From the NCBI RefSeq assembly GCF_014654615.1, contig NZ_BNBB01000023.1:1-64000 (forward strand): 64,000 nt of DNA, written 5' to 3'. The notes beneath the pieces were generated by a model. That model was not told where the DNA came from. It did no database searches and was given only the letters and a program-made list of their open reading frames with translations. Below, piece after piece: positions 42,461 through 52,318 of the stretch. This stretch comes from Streptosporangium violaceochromogenes. Its GTDB lineage: Bacteria; Actinomycetota; Actinomycetes; Streptosporangiales; Streptosporangiaceae. Position numbers and translations under genes: made by a program. Numbering within the stretch: the stretch's first letter is position 1; the number at the start of each line of letters is the position of its first letter.

Positions 42461-43129
42461 TCAGCCGAGCAGCAACCGGCGCCAGGCGTCGGCCAGCCAC
42501 TGCTCGAACCGCTCCGGCGTCCAGCCCCGGTCGTGGACCAGCAGCAGGTAGTACTCCGGGGCGTTGGTGCTCCACACCACGTCGGCCACCTCGTCGAGCG
42601 TGAGGTCGGCGCGCAGTTCTCCGGTCGCCGCGAGGTCCTGCGCGAACAACCGCATGTTGGCCGCCCGCCGCTCGGCGACCTCCTGCCAGAGCTCGGCCAG
42701 CTCGGCGTCTTGCCCCGACGCGTCGCGCAGGGCGACGAAGAGGGGCGCGATCCGCTCCTGGATCGGCCGGATGGCCGCCGCGTAGACGGCGATCTTCTCA
42801 CCCGCGGTGGCCGCCTGCCTGATCCGGTGCACGTAGTCGCGCTGCCCGGCCTCCACCGGGTGGTCCTCACCTGACAGCGCGGTCTCGATGAGCAGCCGGA
42901 ACAGCACCGGCTTCCGGCCCACGGCGGCGTAGACCGTGTCGACCGCCACCCCGGACGCCCGGGCCACCTCGGGAATGGTCGCCGCGGCATAGCCCCGCTC
43001 GACAAACACCGCGCGGGCGGCCTCAAGGATCGCGCGTCTGGTTCTGAGCGCCTGCTCGGCGCGTAACGGTGAACGGTAGCTGCGGGGCTTGACCGGGTCA
43101 GGCATACGACCTAGGTTAGCAGTATTCAT
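42461..43129 (-). CDS. TetR-family transcriptional regulator
   Basis: A 222-residue regulator. The N-terminal HTH is RRAILEAARAVFVERGYAAA followed by TIPEVARASGVAVDTVYAAV and GRKPVLFRLL, the TetR_N pattern. The C-terminal helical domain (DEVADVVWSTNAPEYYLLLV, RFEQWLADAWRRLL) would bind a ligand. It is divergent from a cupin gene. CCTAGGTTA at 43109 and TTAACCCTAGG at 43156 are a possible inverted operator pair. The start may be M1 (43129) or M9 (43105). Confidence 0.88.
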   Translation of the reverse strand: MNTANLGRMPDPVKPRSYRSPLRAEQALRTRRAILEAARAVFVERGYAAATIPEVARASGVAVDTVYAAVGRKPVLFRLLIETALSGEDHPVEAGQRDYVHRIRQAATAGEKIAVYAAAIRPIQERIAPLFVALRDASGQDAELAELWQEVAERRAANMRLFAQDLAATGELRADLTLDEVADVVWSTNAPEYYLLLVHDRGWTPERFEQWLADAWRRLLLG

Positions 43130-43171
43130 CCGAGGCTACTTAGGATGACTCTCTTAACCCTAGGACAAACA

Positions 43172-43681
43172 ATGGACAGCTTAGTGATCCGCAATGCGGG
43201 CGAGGGGCCCGCGACCTGGGCGATGGGGTCGCTGTTCGAGCGGCTGGTCTCGGGGGAGGAGAGCGGCGGCGCTCTGGGGATCTCACTCGTCACCCAGCCA
43301 CCGGGCATCGCGACCCCCCTGCACGTGCATACTCACGAGGCCGAGGCGTTCTATCTGCTCGATGGCACGATTACCTATCAGGCGGGCGAGGCCTGTCACG
43401 AGCTGTCGGCGGGATCGTTCATCTACCTGCCAGCCGGCATCCCACACGCCTTCCGCGTCACCGGCACGGTTCCCGTGCGCTTCCTCGGGCTGACCGTGCC
43501 GGGCGGACTGATGGCGCTCTACGACGAGGTCGGCGTCCCGGCCCGCGAGCGGCGCCTGCCCGGCCCCGACGCCACCCCCGCCGAGGAGGAGATCCACCGC
43601 TGGAACGAGATCGCCCCCCGCTACGGCCTGCGCGTGGTCGGCCCGCCCATCCCGGACAGCAGCGCGGTCAGCTCCAGCTGA
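43172..43681 (+). CDS. Cupin-domain protein
   Basis: A 169-residue single cupin. The metal-binding motifs are HVHTHEAEAFYLLDG and the second box LPAGIPHAFRVTG. This pattern resembles quercetin-dioxygenase-like cupins, but many act on other substrates. It is probably regulated by the TetR gene opposite. The start is uncertain: ATG 43172 follows AGGACAAACA, while an upstream in-frame ATG lies at 43145. Confidence 0.85.
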   Translation: MDSLVIRNAGEGPATWAMGSLFERLVSGEESGGALGISLVTQPPGIATPLHVHTHEAEAFYLLDGTITYQAGEACHELSAGSFIYLPAGIPHAFRVTGTVPVRFLGLTVPGGLMALYDEVGVPARERRLPGPDATPAEEEIHRWNEIAPRYGLRVVGPPIPDSSAVSSS

Positions 43682-43826
43682 CCGCGCTGCTCGGCAGGGT
43701 TTGGCGAGGCTCGGCGCGGCAGACAACCTCAACACCGACAAGGGGCCTGTCCATCGCCGGCACCGCGGTCCGGGACCTCATCGGCAACCTGCCCTTTCGG
43801 CCAACGCTCTCCGGGACGAATTCATT

Positions 43827-44228
43827 GTGACGCGAACGTCTATCACTCGCATGTCCACGACGATGCTCTTGTGTGGCGCGCTGGCTCTCACCGCGTGCTC
43901 CGGCACCGAAACCACCGCGCCCGCGCACGCTCCCGACTCCAGCCCCTCGGCCGCAGCGACGGCGGCGACCCGGCCATCCAACGACGCGACCATTGTGTCG
44001 GCCAACGATCTGTGCGACTACCTACGGGGCCGGCTACCGGCCCTGCGCGCGATCGGCTCGAAGGTGGGCAGGATGGGCAACCTCACCGTCAACCTCTACT
44101 CCTGGTATGAGAAACAGGGCGCCGTTCCCACCGGAGCTCAGATCGACGACCAAACCCAGAAGGAATGCCCAGACATCCGGGCAGAGCTGCTCAAGATCTC
44201 CGGCATGCAGAGCTTTGCAACGCTCTGA
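43827..44228 (+). CDS. Putative lipoprotein
   Basis: A 133-residue exported protein with a lipoprotein signal (RTSITRMSTTMLLCGALALT followed by AC at the lipobox) and a short Thr/Ala/Pro linker. The mature part (SANDLCDYLRGRLPALRAIG ... CPDIRAELLKISGM) has two cysteines and looks helical, similar to small secreted actinobacterial lipoproteins of unknown role. GTG 43827 keeps the basic n-region; ATG 43851 is the alternative. Confidence 0.65.
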   Translation: MTRTSITRMSTTMLLCGALALTACSGTETTAPAHAPDSSPSAAATAATRPSNDATIVSANDLCDYLRGRLPALRAIGSKVGRMGNLTVNLYSWYEKQGAVPTGAQIDDQTQKECPDIRAELLKISGMQSFATL

Positions 44229-44257
44229 ACACGATCATTGTGGAGTCGCTGTCTCAG

Positions 44258-44282
44258 CCATGACGGCGTGACGCCGTCATGG
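44258..44282 (+). terminator. Hairpin after lipoprotein gene
   Basis: CCATGACGGCG and CGCCGTCATGG form a perfect 11-bp stem with a 3-nt loop, 30 bp after the lipoprotein stop. No T-run follows. Confidence 0.65.
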
Positions 44283-44379
44283 ACACACCCGTCGCCGTGA
44301 GTGATCGTCTTTGTCTACGGGTCCTCGCGCGCCTGCGCCCGCCATATCTTGGGCTTAGGTTGTGATCACGTCTTGACGG

Positions 44380-45770
44380 GACTGCACGGTTTTCGGTGTA
44401 TCTCCTGATCAGGGAGAACGCACCTGATGAGTACGGTGATCCAGGCATCGACGGAGATCGACCCGGAGGACGCCACGGTGGCGCGCAAGAAGCCGGAGAA
44501 CTCGACGGATCGGGAGCCGGTGGCCGGGCCGGTCGATCGGGCCCGCGCCGAAGGAGTGGAGCTCGTTGGTGAGAACGGGCTGCCGGACCGGCTGACCAGG
44601 CTGGTGCCGGCGTCCGCCCTGGAGGGAGAGATCACCGGCCGTCTCGGCTATGACAGGCACGAGCGCAGTGGTGGCGAGAAGGGCGACAGCCGCGACGGCA
44701 GCCGGGCCAAGACCGTCATCACCGAGGTCGGACCGGTGGAGATCACCGTCCCACGTGATCGGGACGCCGGCTTCGAGCCGAAGATCGTGCGCAAGCGGCA
44801 ACGCCGCCTGTCCGGCGTCGATGAGATGGTCATCTCACTGGCCGCCGAGGGCCTGACCGCCGGCGAGGTCTCCGCGCACCGGGCCTGAGGTCTACGGGGC
44901 CGAAGTCTCCAAGCAGACGATCTCCACGATCACCGGCAGGGTGCTGGAGGGCATGGCCGAACGGCGGAACCGGCCGCTCGATCCCGTCTATCCGGTGATC
45001 TTCATTGACGCCGTCCACGTGAAGCCGCGAGACGGTCAGGTGGCCAACCGGCCGATCCACGTGGCGATGGCGGTCACCGTCGACGGCGAGCGCGACGTCC
45101 TCGGGCTCTGGGCCGGCGACGGCGGCGAGGGCGCCGAGTTCTGGCCGCACGTGCTGACCGAGATCAAGAACCGCGGCGTCGCGGACGCGCCGATGGTGGT
45201 TTGCGATGGGCTCAAGGGCCTGCCACAGGCCATCGAGACCGTCTGGCCCCAGGCCGTCGTCCAGACGTGTGTCGTCCATTTGCTGCGGGCCTCGTTCCGA
45301 TAGGCCGCCCGACAGCATTGGGACGCCATCGCTGAAGCCCTCAAGCCCGTCTGCACCGCCCCGACCGAGGCTGCCGCGCTGGAGCGGTTCTACGAGTTCG
45401 CCGAGGTCTGGGGCGGCAAGTGCCCAGCGATCGTGAAGTTGCGGGAAGACGCCTGGGCCGAATTCGTGCCCTTCCTCAACTTCGACACCGAGATTCGCCG
45501 GGTGATCTGCTCGGCCAACGCCGTCGAGTCGGTCAACGCCCGGATCCGGCGGGCGGTCAAGGCCCGCGGGCACCTCCCCGACGAGCAGGCCGCGCTCAGG
45601 TGCGTCTACACGGCCATCACGAGCCTGGACCCCGCCGGCAAGGGCCGCAAACGCTGGATCACCCGCTGGAAGGCCGCTTTGAACGCCTTCGCCGTCACCT
45701 TCGAAGGCCGCCTGACCCCGACCACCCGATAGAAGAAGCCAAGATCGAGGTACACCGTTGACTGGACACA
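44380..45770 (+). mobile_element. Decayed IS256-family element
   Basis: An element of about 1.4 kb around one transposase pseudogene. The ends share an imperfect inverted match: CGGTGTATCTCCTGATC at the left (from about 44,394) and, on the reverse strand from about 45,758, CGGTGTACCTCGATC. Exact boundaries and target duplication could not be fixed by eye. Confidence 0.6.
44427..45732 (+). pseudogene. IS256-family transposase, two lesions
   Basis: A mutator-type (IS256) transposase. Its DDE residues are in VIFIDAVHVKPRDG, PMVVCDGLKGLP and SANAVESVNARIRRAVK. The N-terminal part runs from ATG 44427 to 44888. There an extra T in GGGCCTGAGGTC shifts the frame, and the protein continues with EVYGAEVSKQTISTITGR. 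A second lesion is a TAG at 45301-45303 where RYAARQHW is expected. The last part (AEALKPVCTAPTEAAALERF onward) is in frame with the middle. The gene cannot make a full transposase. Confidence 0.85.
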
Positions 45771-46164
45771 CCCGGTTGACGGCCGTTCCGGCCTGCCGCA
45801 TCGCGACGTGTTCTTCACCAGGGCAAAAGATCACTTCGGATTCTCCGACTCGGCACCGAACACGCCGGCGTGCTGGTCGATGAAGGTCACGAGTGCGTGT
45901 GTGGCCGGGCGAGCTCGGCCGCGAAAAAGGTGGCAGGGCCTGGGCGGCGTCGATCCCACGGTGAGATGTCGCGGTGCGCAAGGGTAAGCGGAATCGAGAG
46001 TTGATCGGCGGCCTGCGGGGCGCCGTGGAGGTAGCGGCACAGTCTCCGCGTCGTGGACCGGTAGAAGGTAACAGCAACCCAGCCGTCACGATAGGCAATC
46101 AATTGACTACTGTTGGTAATGTGCCAGCTGGTAACCCTCCTGCTTCAGAAAGGACACCACCCCC
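45771..46164. other. Mixed transposon debris, no intact gene
   Basis: On the minus strand a fragment LVTFIDQHAGVFGAESE (around 45,850-45,900) resembles the start of IS3-type OrfB proteins. A frame-shifted neighbour (IAYRDGWVAVTFYRSTTRR) continues upstream without clear identity. I read this as overlapping decayed insertions between the IS256 remnant and the secreted-protein gene. Confidence 0.35.
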
Positions 46165-46476
46165 ATGCGTTTCCCCGGCCGCATCTTCACCATCACCCTC
46201 GCCGCCGTCTCGGCGGCCGGCACCCTGGCCATCGCGGCCCCCGCCCAGGCTGACGCCACCCCCACCTACACCTGCGACGTGGCTGTGCCCGGCCGCGTCG
46301 TGCTGGGGCACGGCAACTGCGCCGCCTCCAACGGCGCCGTCGCGCAGGGCGAGTTCCAGGGTGAGTCCCTGGTGATCGCCCGCCGGGAGCCACGGTTGAA
46401 GTTCCACTGCCGGGACGGGGGCCGCGCGCAGCTCCCGGACGGTGTTGTCGCGCTTGGCTGCCAGCGGATTCCGTAA
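46165..46476 (+). CDS. Small secreted protein
   Basis: A 103-residue exported protein. A signal peptide (RIFTITLAAVSAAGTLAIAA followed by PAQA) is followed by a 73-residue mature part with four cysteines (YTCDVAV, GNCAAS, KFHCRDG, ALGCQRI), probably two disulfides. It starts at ATG 46165, shortly after AGAAAGGACAC. Family not recognised. Confidence 0.7.
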   Translation: MRFPGRIFTITLAAVSAAGTLAIAAPAQADATPTYTCDVAVPGRVVLGHGNCAASNGAVAQGEFQGESLVIARREPRLKFHCRDGGRAQLPDGVVALGCQRIP

Positions 46477-46697
46477 GGCGGCATCCGTTCCGCGCGGGCC
46501 GGGCGCACCGCCCCGCCCGCGCGGAGCACACCCCCCAGGGGGCAGACCGAGTAAGCCGGAAAGGGGCACTGGCCGGTGCGACACGGTCCGTCGTGTTGCT
46601 CGGAGAGGACGGGTTTCGGCGCTCCGGCCACGACGCGGAGGGCCGAGCATCAGGCCACGCGACGCCGATCAGCAGGCGGGAGATCCATGAGGCGGGT

Positions 46698-47189
46698 TTA
46701 ATTGGTGTTCTCCATCAACAGGGAGCCGTCACTGCGGATGATGAGGCGCTTCCGGCCGCCGCCGGTGCTGCTGCCGGGTACAGCGACGGGGGACCAGTAG
46801 GTACCGTCCACGTGATACTTGACCGTGTTGTTGGTGTCCGAGTGGTCCTGATAGACCCAGAGGAGGTGGGTGCCGTCGTAGACGACGATGCACTTCTCCT
46901 TCGCCTCGACCCTGCCGGTGGCCCAGGGAACCCACATGGAGCCTGCCCACCGGCTGTTGGGCAGGACCGCGAACGAGGTGCGGCCTTCCCTGTTGAAGAT
47001 GTCCACCTGCTCTGATCGCTGGTTCAGGATCTCCCTGATGTCGGTGACCACCGCCCTGGTCACGGCCGCGGAGCCGGCGCCGTGCTGAGGACCGGGCGCG
47101 GCGGCGCCGGCGGGGGAGGCGGCGGTGAGGACGCCACTGGCGATGAGGGCCATGGCGGAGACAGCGAGAATACGGCGGCAGACTCCCAT
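46698..47189 (-). CDS. Secreted protein, tandem paralogue A
   Basis: A 163-residue exported protein with a Sec signal (RRILAVSAMALIASGVLTAA followed by SPAGA). The mature part has RAVVTDIREILNQRSE, SRWAGSMWVPWATG and the terminal VPGSSTGGGRKRLIIRSDGS then LLMENTN. It is clearly homologous to the neighbour at 47488-47985. I do not recognise the family; secretion and duplication suggest an extracellular binding or toxin-like role, but nothing proves this. Confidence 0.7.
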   Translation of the reverse strand: MGVCRRILAVSAMALIASGVLTAASPAGAAAPGPQHGAGSAAVTRAVVTDIREILNQRSEQVDIFNREGRTSFAVLPNSRWAGSMWVPWATGRVEAKEKCIVVYDGTHLLWVYQDHSDTNNTVKYHVDGTYWSPVAVPGSSTGGGRKRLIIRSDGSLLMENTN

Positions 47190-47487
47190 GTGAATGCCTT
47201 CCTGCGGCGAGGAACCCGATGATGGTGAAGGTGATTGCCGTCACTTCCGAGGCGGTTGCCGGGGTGGCCGTGCCTGTGGGGCTTCACAGGCACCGGTCAC
47301 CGTTGCCGGAGGACCCGGACGGCCCCCGGGTACGCGCGGCTCCCAGTACGGGCGCCCCCCGGTACGGTGTCGAGCCGACCGGCGTACAGGGCGAGACGTC
47401 CGTTGCCCGGACTTCGAAGTGTGGTGGTCGTCGGTGGTCGTCGCGCCGGTCGGCGCTCACCCGGACGCGTCAGCTGATTTTCTCCAG

Positions 47488-47985
47488 TCAGTTGATTTTC
47501 TCCAGGAAAAGCGAGCCGTCACCGCGGACGATGAGGCGCTTCCTGCCGCCACCGGTACTGCTGCCCGGCACGGGCACGCTCTGCTGGTAACTTTTCGTCG
47601 TGCTGTACCTGATCTGGTCGGCGGTGTCCCAGTAGTCCTGGAACAGCCAGTACTGGGCGCGGATGCCCCGGTAGACGACGATGCTCTTGCCTATCTCACC
47701 GTCGTTGCCGACCCAGGGAACCCACATGGAGCCGGTCCACCGGCCGTTGGGGGCGACATCGAACCCCTCGGACCCGGTCTCCCCCTTGCCGAGACCCGTG
47801 TACTCCCCTGAGAGCTGGTTGACGACTTCTCCGATGTCGGTGACCACCGCCCTGGTCGTCCCCGCGGACTCGGCCCCGTGCGGGGATCGGGGCGTGGTCG
47901 CACCGGCGGGGGAGGCGGCGGTGAGCGCACCGCCGGCGACGACGGCGGCGACAGCGGCGGCAAGGACGCGTTGGGAAACCCCCAT
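47488..47985 (-). CDS. Secreted protein, tandem paralogue B
   Basis: A 165-residue exported protein from ATG 47985 (MGVSQRVLAAAVAAVVAGGA) that shares the plan and motifs of paralogue A: RAVVTDIGEVVNQLSGE, GRWTGSMWVPWVGND, and VPVPGSSTGGGRKRLIVRGD then GSLFLEKIN. The most conserved parts are the TDI-helix, GSMWVPW and the C-terminal GGGRKRLI strand; the middle has diverged. The two genes are separated by about 300 bp without a gene, so each probably has its own promoter. Confidence 0.7.
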   Translation of the reverse strand: MGVSQRVLAAAVAAVVAGGALTAASPAGATTPRSPHGAESAGTTRAVVTDIGEVVNQLSGEYTGLGKGETGSEGFDVAPNGRWTGSMWVPWVGNDGEIGKSIVVYRGIRAQYWLFQDYWDTADQIRYSTTKSYQQSVPVPGSSTGGGRKRLIVRGDGSLFLEKIN

Positions 47986-48250
47986 GTGAATCCTCTCGTC
48001 AGCACCCGGCATACGCAGAATGTAATCGACTCAACACACGTCGTGATAGACAGGTTGTTGTCGCTCCCGGGTCAGCCATTGCTGCCGCGTTCGCGCGTCA
48101 CCGGACCCCCCGCGAACGCCGTTTCGACCGGCTCGGACGCCTCACGAGAATCGTGACCCGCCGCGACGGTCTCACCGTGCGTCACCGATCGACCGTGACC
48201 GCCTCCGCCCTGCCGGCCCCTCCCCCGACGGGAACGTCCATGCTGGTGAG

Positions 48251-49024
48251 GTGAACGAGGAATATCTTCCGATCGGGCGGTTCGCGCGGCTGTGCCGGCT
48301 CAGTGTCAAGCAGCTCCGGCACTATGACGAGCTTGGGCTGCTGACTCCGGCGTACGTCGATCCGGACACCGGCTACCGCTACTACCGGCCCGACCAGGCC
48401 CGTGCCGCGCTGCTGGTCGGGCTGCTGCGCTCGCTTGACGTTCCCCTTCCGTCGATCGGGCGGGTGCTGTCCGGCGGGACGGGCGTGCTCGGCGACGTGC
48501 GCGACCGCATGCGGGCCGACCTGGCGCGCCGTGAGCGCAACTTCGCGGCGCTGGAACGCATTCTCGCCCGGGGGCTGCCCCGCCCGGAGGTGACCGTCGT
48601 CCGTGAGCCCGCCCGGCGGGTGGCCGTCGTCCGGGACACCGCGCCGCAGGAGCGGATCGGCCCCGTCGTCGTAGCGTGCGTGGATCGGCTGCTCGCGGCC
48701 GTGGGGGCGCCACGTGGGCCGTTGATCGGGCTGTTCCCGCTCGACCCGGCCCAGGAGGTCGCCGTGGCCGTCGCGGTGGAGACGGCCACGGAGGTGCCGG
48801 GGGCCTCCTCGGAGGTCCTGCCGGGCGGGCCGCACGCCTCGGCGACGCACATCGGGCCCTACGACCAGGTCCCTCTCACCACGCACGCGCTGCTCGCGTG
48901 GGTGGGCGAGCGCGGGTACACACCCGGCGGTCCCCTGCGCGAGGTGTACACCGCCGACCCCGCGACCACGTCACCGGACCACCTGGTGACGCACCTGATG
49001 ATCAGGCTGGAGGATCCGGAGTGA
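48251..49024 (+). CDS. MerR-family regulator with GyrI-like effector domain
   Basis: A 257-residue regulator: N-terminal MerR HTH (YLPIGRFARLCRLSVKQLRH, YDELGLLTPAYVDPDTGYR), a coiled dimerisation helix (RDRMRADLARRERNFAALER) and a C-terminal GyrI-like domain (VVREPARRVAVVRDTAP, ATHIGPYDQVPLTTHALLAW, REVYTADP). BmrR-type proteins with this plan sense hydrophobic or cationic drugs. The start is GTG 48251. No obvious target gene adjoins it. Confidence 0.9.
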   Translation: MNEEYLPIGRFARLCRLSVKQLRHYDELGLLTPAYVDPDTGYRYYRPDQARAALLVGLLRSLDVPLPSIGRVLSGGTGVLGDVRDRMRADLARRERNFAALERILARGLPRPEVTVVREPARRVAVVRDTAPQERIGPVVVACVDRLLAAVGAPRGPLIGLFPLDPAQEVAVAVAVETATEVPGASSEVLPGGPHASATHIGPYDQVPLTTHALLAWVGERGYTPGGPLREVYTADPATTSPDHLVTHLMIRLEDPE

Positions 49025-49131
49025 ATCGGTAGGGGCCGACTCGCGGGGGCGGGGACGCCTGAGGGGGAGGGTGGTCGTTCCTCGGGCGTCCCCGCGCGAA
49101 GAGATTTCCCCGCGCCGGAAGCCGGGGGCGG

Positions 49132-51444
49132 TCAGCCGAGCCGTACGGTGACGGTCTTCGAGTCGCCGGCCTGGTCGGACAGGCGGCCGAAGGTGAGCGT
49201 GAGGTCCGCGCCGGTCGCGCTGTCCGTCAGGAGCGGGTCGCCGTGGAGCACCTCGGCCACCGGCCGGTTCCAGGTGACGGTCAGCGCGCTCAGGTCGCAC
49301 CGGGGGTCGGAGACGGTCAGCGTGGCCGTACCGTCGCCGTGCTCCCGGACGAGGACCGCGCAGGGGGCGGAGGCGGTCAGGTCACCGGCGGTTCCGTCCT
49401 TCCAGAAGTTGACGGCGGTGACGCCGAGCGACGGCACGTGGACGCCCTGCTGGAGGTCGTCGTTGGAGAGCAGGCGCAGCCACCCGGTGTCGGCGGCGCG
49501 GGCCTGGGTCTCCGCCAGGCTCGCGTTGGGCAGGAGCAGGTAGACGTACTCCTCAGAGACGGGGTCGACGCCGTGGTCGAACCAGAGCGTCACGTAGTTC
49601 CGGGTCACCGTGCCCGTGTCGCCGGCCCGCTTCTCGCGCAGCGTGTTCAGGGGGGTCGAGCAGAGCAGGACGTAGCCGGCGTGACCCGCCAGGTGGGCCC
49701 AGCCCTCCGTCCGGTCCACCGTGAGGACCGCGCCGGTCCTGCGGTTGTCCACGACGGTCTCGACCGGCACTCCGTCGGCCCCGGTGATCCCGGCGCCCAG
49801 GCAGACCACCGCGTCGTCGAGGAAGAACCACGACTTGAACGCCTCCATCGTGCTTTCGAAGCCGTTCAGGTGCTGGCCGACCGCCGCGTACACGCCGTCG
49901 GTGGCGCCCCCCACCCAGCGGGCGGGCGGACAGTTGTCGCCCCACCCCTTGCCGGCGCCGTCGGCCAGTTGCTGGGTGGAGACGGTGGTGCCGGGCAGGC
50001 GGTAGGGGTCGACGGTGGACCAGAACGAGTCGGAGTACTGCCCGCCGTGGCCCTGCCCCCACCAGTAGAGCATTCCCGAGCCGGTGTGCCAGCCGCGCGG
50101 GTTGTCGCCGTTGCCGTGCTCGTAGTGACCGATCCGGTGGGAGGCCATGCTGAGCCCCGCGCACCAGCCCGGCCTGCGGTGGACGGCGCGGGCGCTCATC
50201 GGCAGCAGCCGGTGCCCGACGGGTTCGGCGTCCGCGGGGACCGCGCCGTCGCCCAGGACCGCGGAGAGGCGGGCGTGAAACTCCAGGTCGCTGCTCTCGG
50301 CCTCCTTGAGCATGGATTTGACGGTGTCCCGTTGTGCCCATCCCTTGACCATGGCCTGCCAGCGGGCCCGCTCGGCGGCGGAGGCGGTGTCGCCCAGCAG
50401 GAGGATCGCGAAAGCGATCCCGCACCCCTTCTCATGGTCGCCGAACGGCTTCCTGCTGATCCCCCGGCCGCTGACCATGTCCATGCAGAAGCCGTCGTGG
50501 ATGACCGGCGCGAACGACTTCTCGACGGTGTCGAAGACGATCTGCCGGTTCGGGTCGGTGACCTCCCACGGTGAACCGTGCAGTACCGCGAAGAGCACGG
50601 CGAGGCCCGACAGCAGCACCGCTCCGTATCCGCCCTGGTAGGGAACGAACGTGTGCTGGATGAACGAGCCGTCCCGGTAGAACCCGTCGCCTTCGGTGAC
50701 GTAGGGGAAGGTCGGTGAGAGCGCCGAGGCGGCCAGCGCGGCCTTCCCCGTGTCGGCGCCGAGGACGGCGCGCAGCAGCATGACGGTGCACAGGTCCACC
50801 CGGTTGGCCCCGGTACTGGTGCCGCTGTAGTCGTTCAGGACGTGCTCGGGGACGAAGTGGTCCACCGCCTCGCGCAACGCCAGGCTCTGCGGGTCCGTCA
50901 GATGCGTGTCGATCAGCACGGCCGCGTCCAGGAGCTTCTTGGGGACGCCGATCTGCCAGTTCCACCAGTTGCCGACCGGGTCCGCGCCCGCGGCGTACAC
51001 CTGCCGCCGGTAGTGGTCGATGCCGGCGGCGACGGTCGCGCCCAGGCCGGCGTCGCCGGTCAGGCCGGTTCCCGGCAGGGCGTAGGCGTGGGCCATGGTC
51101 AGCAACCGCGCCGGGGTCTCGGCGTAGGAGGGGAACGCGAGGTCGGGCCAGAGCCAGAGGTCGGCCGGCGCCATGGTGTCCCGGTGTCCGGCCGCCGTCG
51201 CTCCAAGCTTGGCCAGCCGGGTCCGGTACGGCTCGGCCGCGGGGTCGAACCTCGACCCCGCCGTCACGTCACGCCAGTTACGGCGCAGCAGGGCGAAGGG
51301 GTCGTCACCGGAGGGCGCCGGGGAGGCCGGGGGCTCCGGGGGTGCGAGGGAGGCCGCGGAGGCGGCGGGGGCCGCCGGAACCAGGGTTCCGGCTGTGGCG
51401 ATACCGCTGAGCTGGAGAAATAATCGCCGGGAATATCTAGTCAT
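49132..51444 (-). CDS. Tat-exported polysaccharide lyase family 8
   Basis: A 770-residue lyase of the hyaluronate/chondroitin/xanthan lyase family (PL8). The N-terminus has a twin-arginine signal (MTRYSRRLFLQLSGIATAG). The alpha/alpha toroid domain carries NWWNWQIGVPKKLLD and the likely catalytic residues: Asn in GTSTGANRVDLC, His and Tyr in FIQHTFVPYQGGYGAVLL, and Arg in VSGRGISRKPFGDH. Beta-sandwich domains follow (KSWFFLDDAVVCLGAGI). It cleaves acidic polysaccharides by beta-elimination; the exact substrate cannot be told. ATG 51444 is used rather than the upstream TTG. Confidence 0.9.
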   Translation of the reverse strand: MTRYSRRLFLQLSGIATAGTLVPAAPAASAASLAPPEPPASPAPSGDDPFALLRRNWRDVTAGSRFDPAAEPYRTRLAKLGATAAGHRDTMAPADLWLWPDLAFPSYAETPARLLTMAHAYALPGTGLTGDAGLGATVAAGIDHYRRQVYAAGADPVGNWWNWQIGVPKKLLDAAVLIDTHLTDPQSLALREAVDHFVPEHVLNDYSGTSTGANRVDLCTVMLLRAVLGADTGKAALAASALSPTFPYVTEGDGFYRDGSFIQHTFVPYQGGYGAVLLSGLAVLFAVLHGSPWEVTDPNRQIVFDTVEKSFAPVIHDGFCMDMVSGRGISRKPFGDHEKGCGIAFAILLLGDTASAAERARWQAMVKGWAQRDTVKSMLKEAESSDLEFHARLSAVLGDGAVPADAEPVGHRLLPMSARAVHRRPGWCAGLSMASHRIGHYEHGNGDNPRGWHTGSGMLYWWGQGHGGQYSDSFWSTVDPYRLPGTTVSTQQLADGAGKGWGDNCPPARWVGGATDGVYAAVGQHLNGFESTMEAFKSWFFLDDAVVCLGAGITGADGVPVETVVDNRRTGAVLTVDRTEGWAHLAGHAGYVLLCSTPLNTLREKRAGDTGTVTRNYVTLWFDHGVDPVSEEYVYLLLPNASLAETQARAADTGWLRLLSNDDLQQGVHVPSLGVTAVNFWKDGTAGDLTASAPCAVLVREHGDGTATLTVSDPRCDLSALTVTWNRPVAEVLHGDPLLTDSATGADLTLTFGRLSDQAGDSKTVTVRLG

Positions 51445-52318
51445 GCGCAAATTATCACGCAAAAATCCAATGATGTGGATTGCCCTAATTTAGGGGAGAG
51501 GTCACCCGCGTTTCGCCGGATCCGTCCGTGCGACTCCCCCGCCGCCGCACCCGATTTCCCGCGCGCGACCGCGACGGTTTCCATGTTCCGGAACGCTCCG
51601 CGGAAGGCGTTTCCCGGCGCGCTCCGTGAAGGCCTCCGGCGGAGCGGTCACGCACCTCCCGGAAACGGCGCGGGACGCGACGCCCCACGGGACGGCTCGA
51701 CAGGGACGTCATCTACCAAATAAGCATTTGGGCCGCTTTGTTGACATATTTACGGCAAATCTCGCACTAAGCGCATCTCGCATGCGAAGTCCCGGACGGG
51801 AAAGGTCGTCACCACTGAGGAAAATCAAACGTTCCATTATGTCCCGCCGCCGCGGGGAGACGACATCGCTTCCCACAGAGCGGAAGACGACGCGGAAAAA
51901 GGGGCCCGCCCTCCCCCTCAAGGACACCCCGGCTCGTCCCAGGCCCCCTACGCCCGGGAAGCCCACCGAGGACCTCATCGAGGGGCTTATCGAGGGGCTC
52001 ATCGATGAGCCGCCGGGGAGGCCGGCTGCGAGGCTCGGGGAGGCCCAAGGAGAGGTCCGGGGAGGTGTACCGGCGAGATCCGGGCAGCTCAGCGGCGACA
52101 CGGCGCGCGGGTGACGACGGCACGGGGTCCGGACGACGCGCCCAGACCCCTCGCCCTTCCCCGGCTGAAACCACAGATCACGCAATGCACAGATTTTGGT
52201 ACAGAGCGGATGCTTTACCGAGAACAGCTTATGACCACGGCCGTTTTTGGCCTATGCTCACTGCGTTCCGGTTCCCGGACGGGAGGCGCCAACCAAGTCC
52301 GTCCGGGATGAGAGAAGT
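51445..52318. other. Intergenic stretch, no gene recognised
   Basis: About 870 bp. A TTGACATATTTACGGC promoter-like stretch lies near 51,738. Around 51,970-52,010 there is a short tandem repeat of ATCGAGGGGCT(T/C), which in translation gives a repeated EGLIEGLI. Overlapping frames on both strands are low-complexity and lack convincing starts. Confidence 0.35.

Noticed and set aside
44830..46098. 422-codon minus-strand frame over the IS256 remnant
   Set aside because: It reads antisense through a transposase pseudogene and into transposon debris; no coherent protein.
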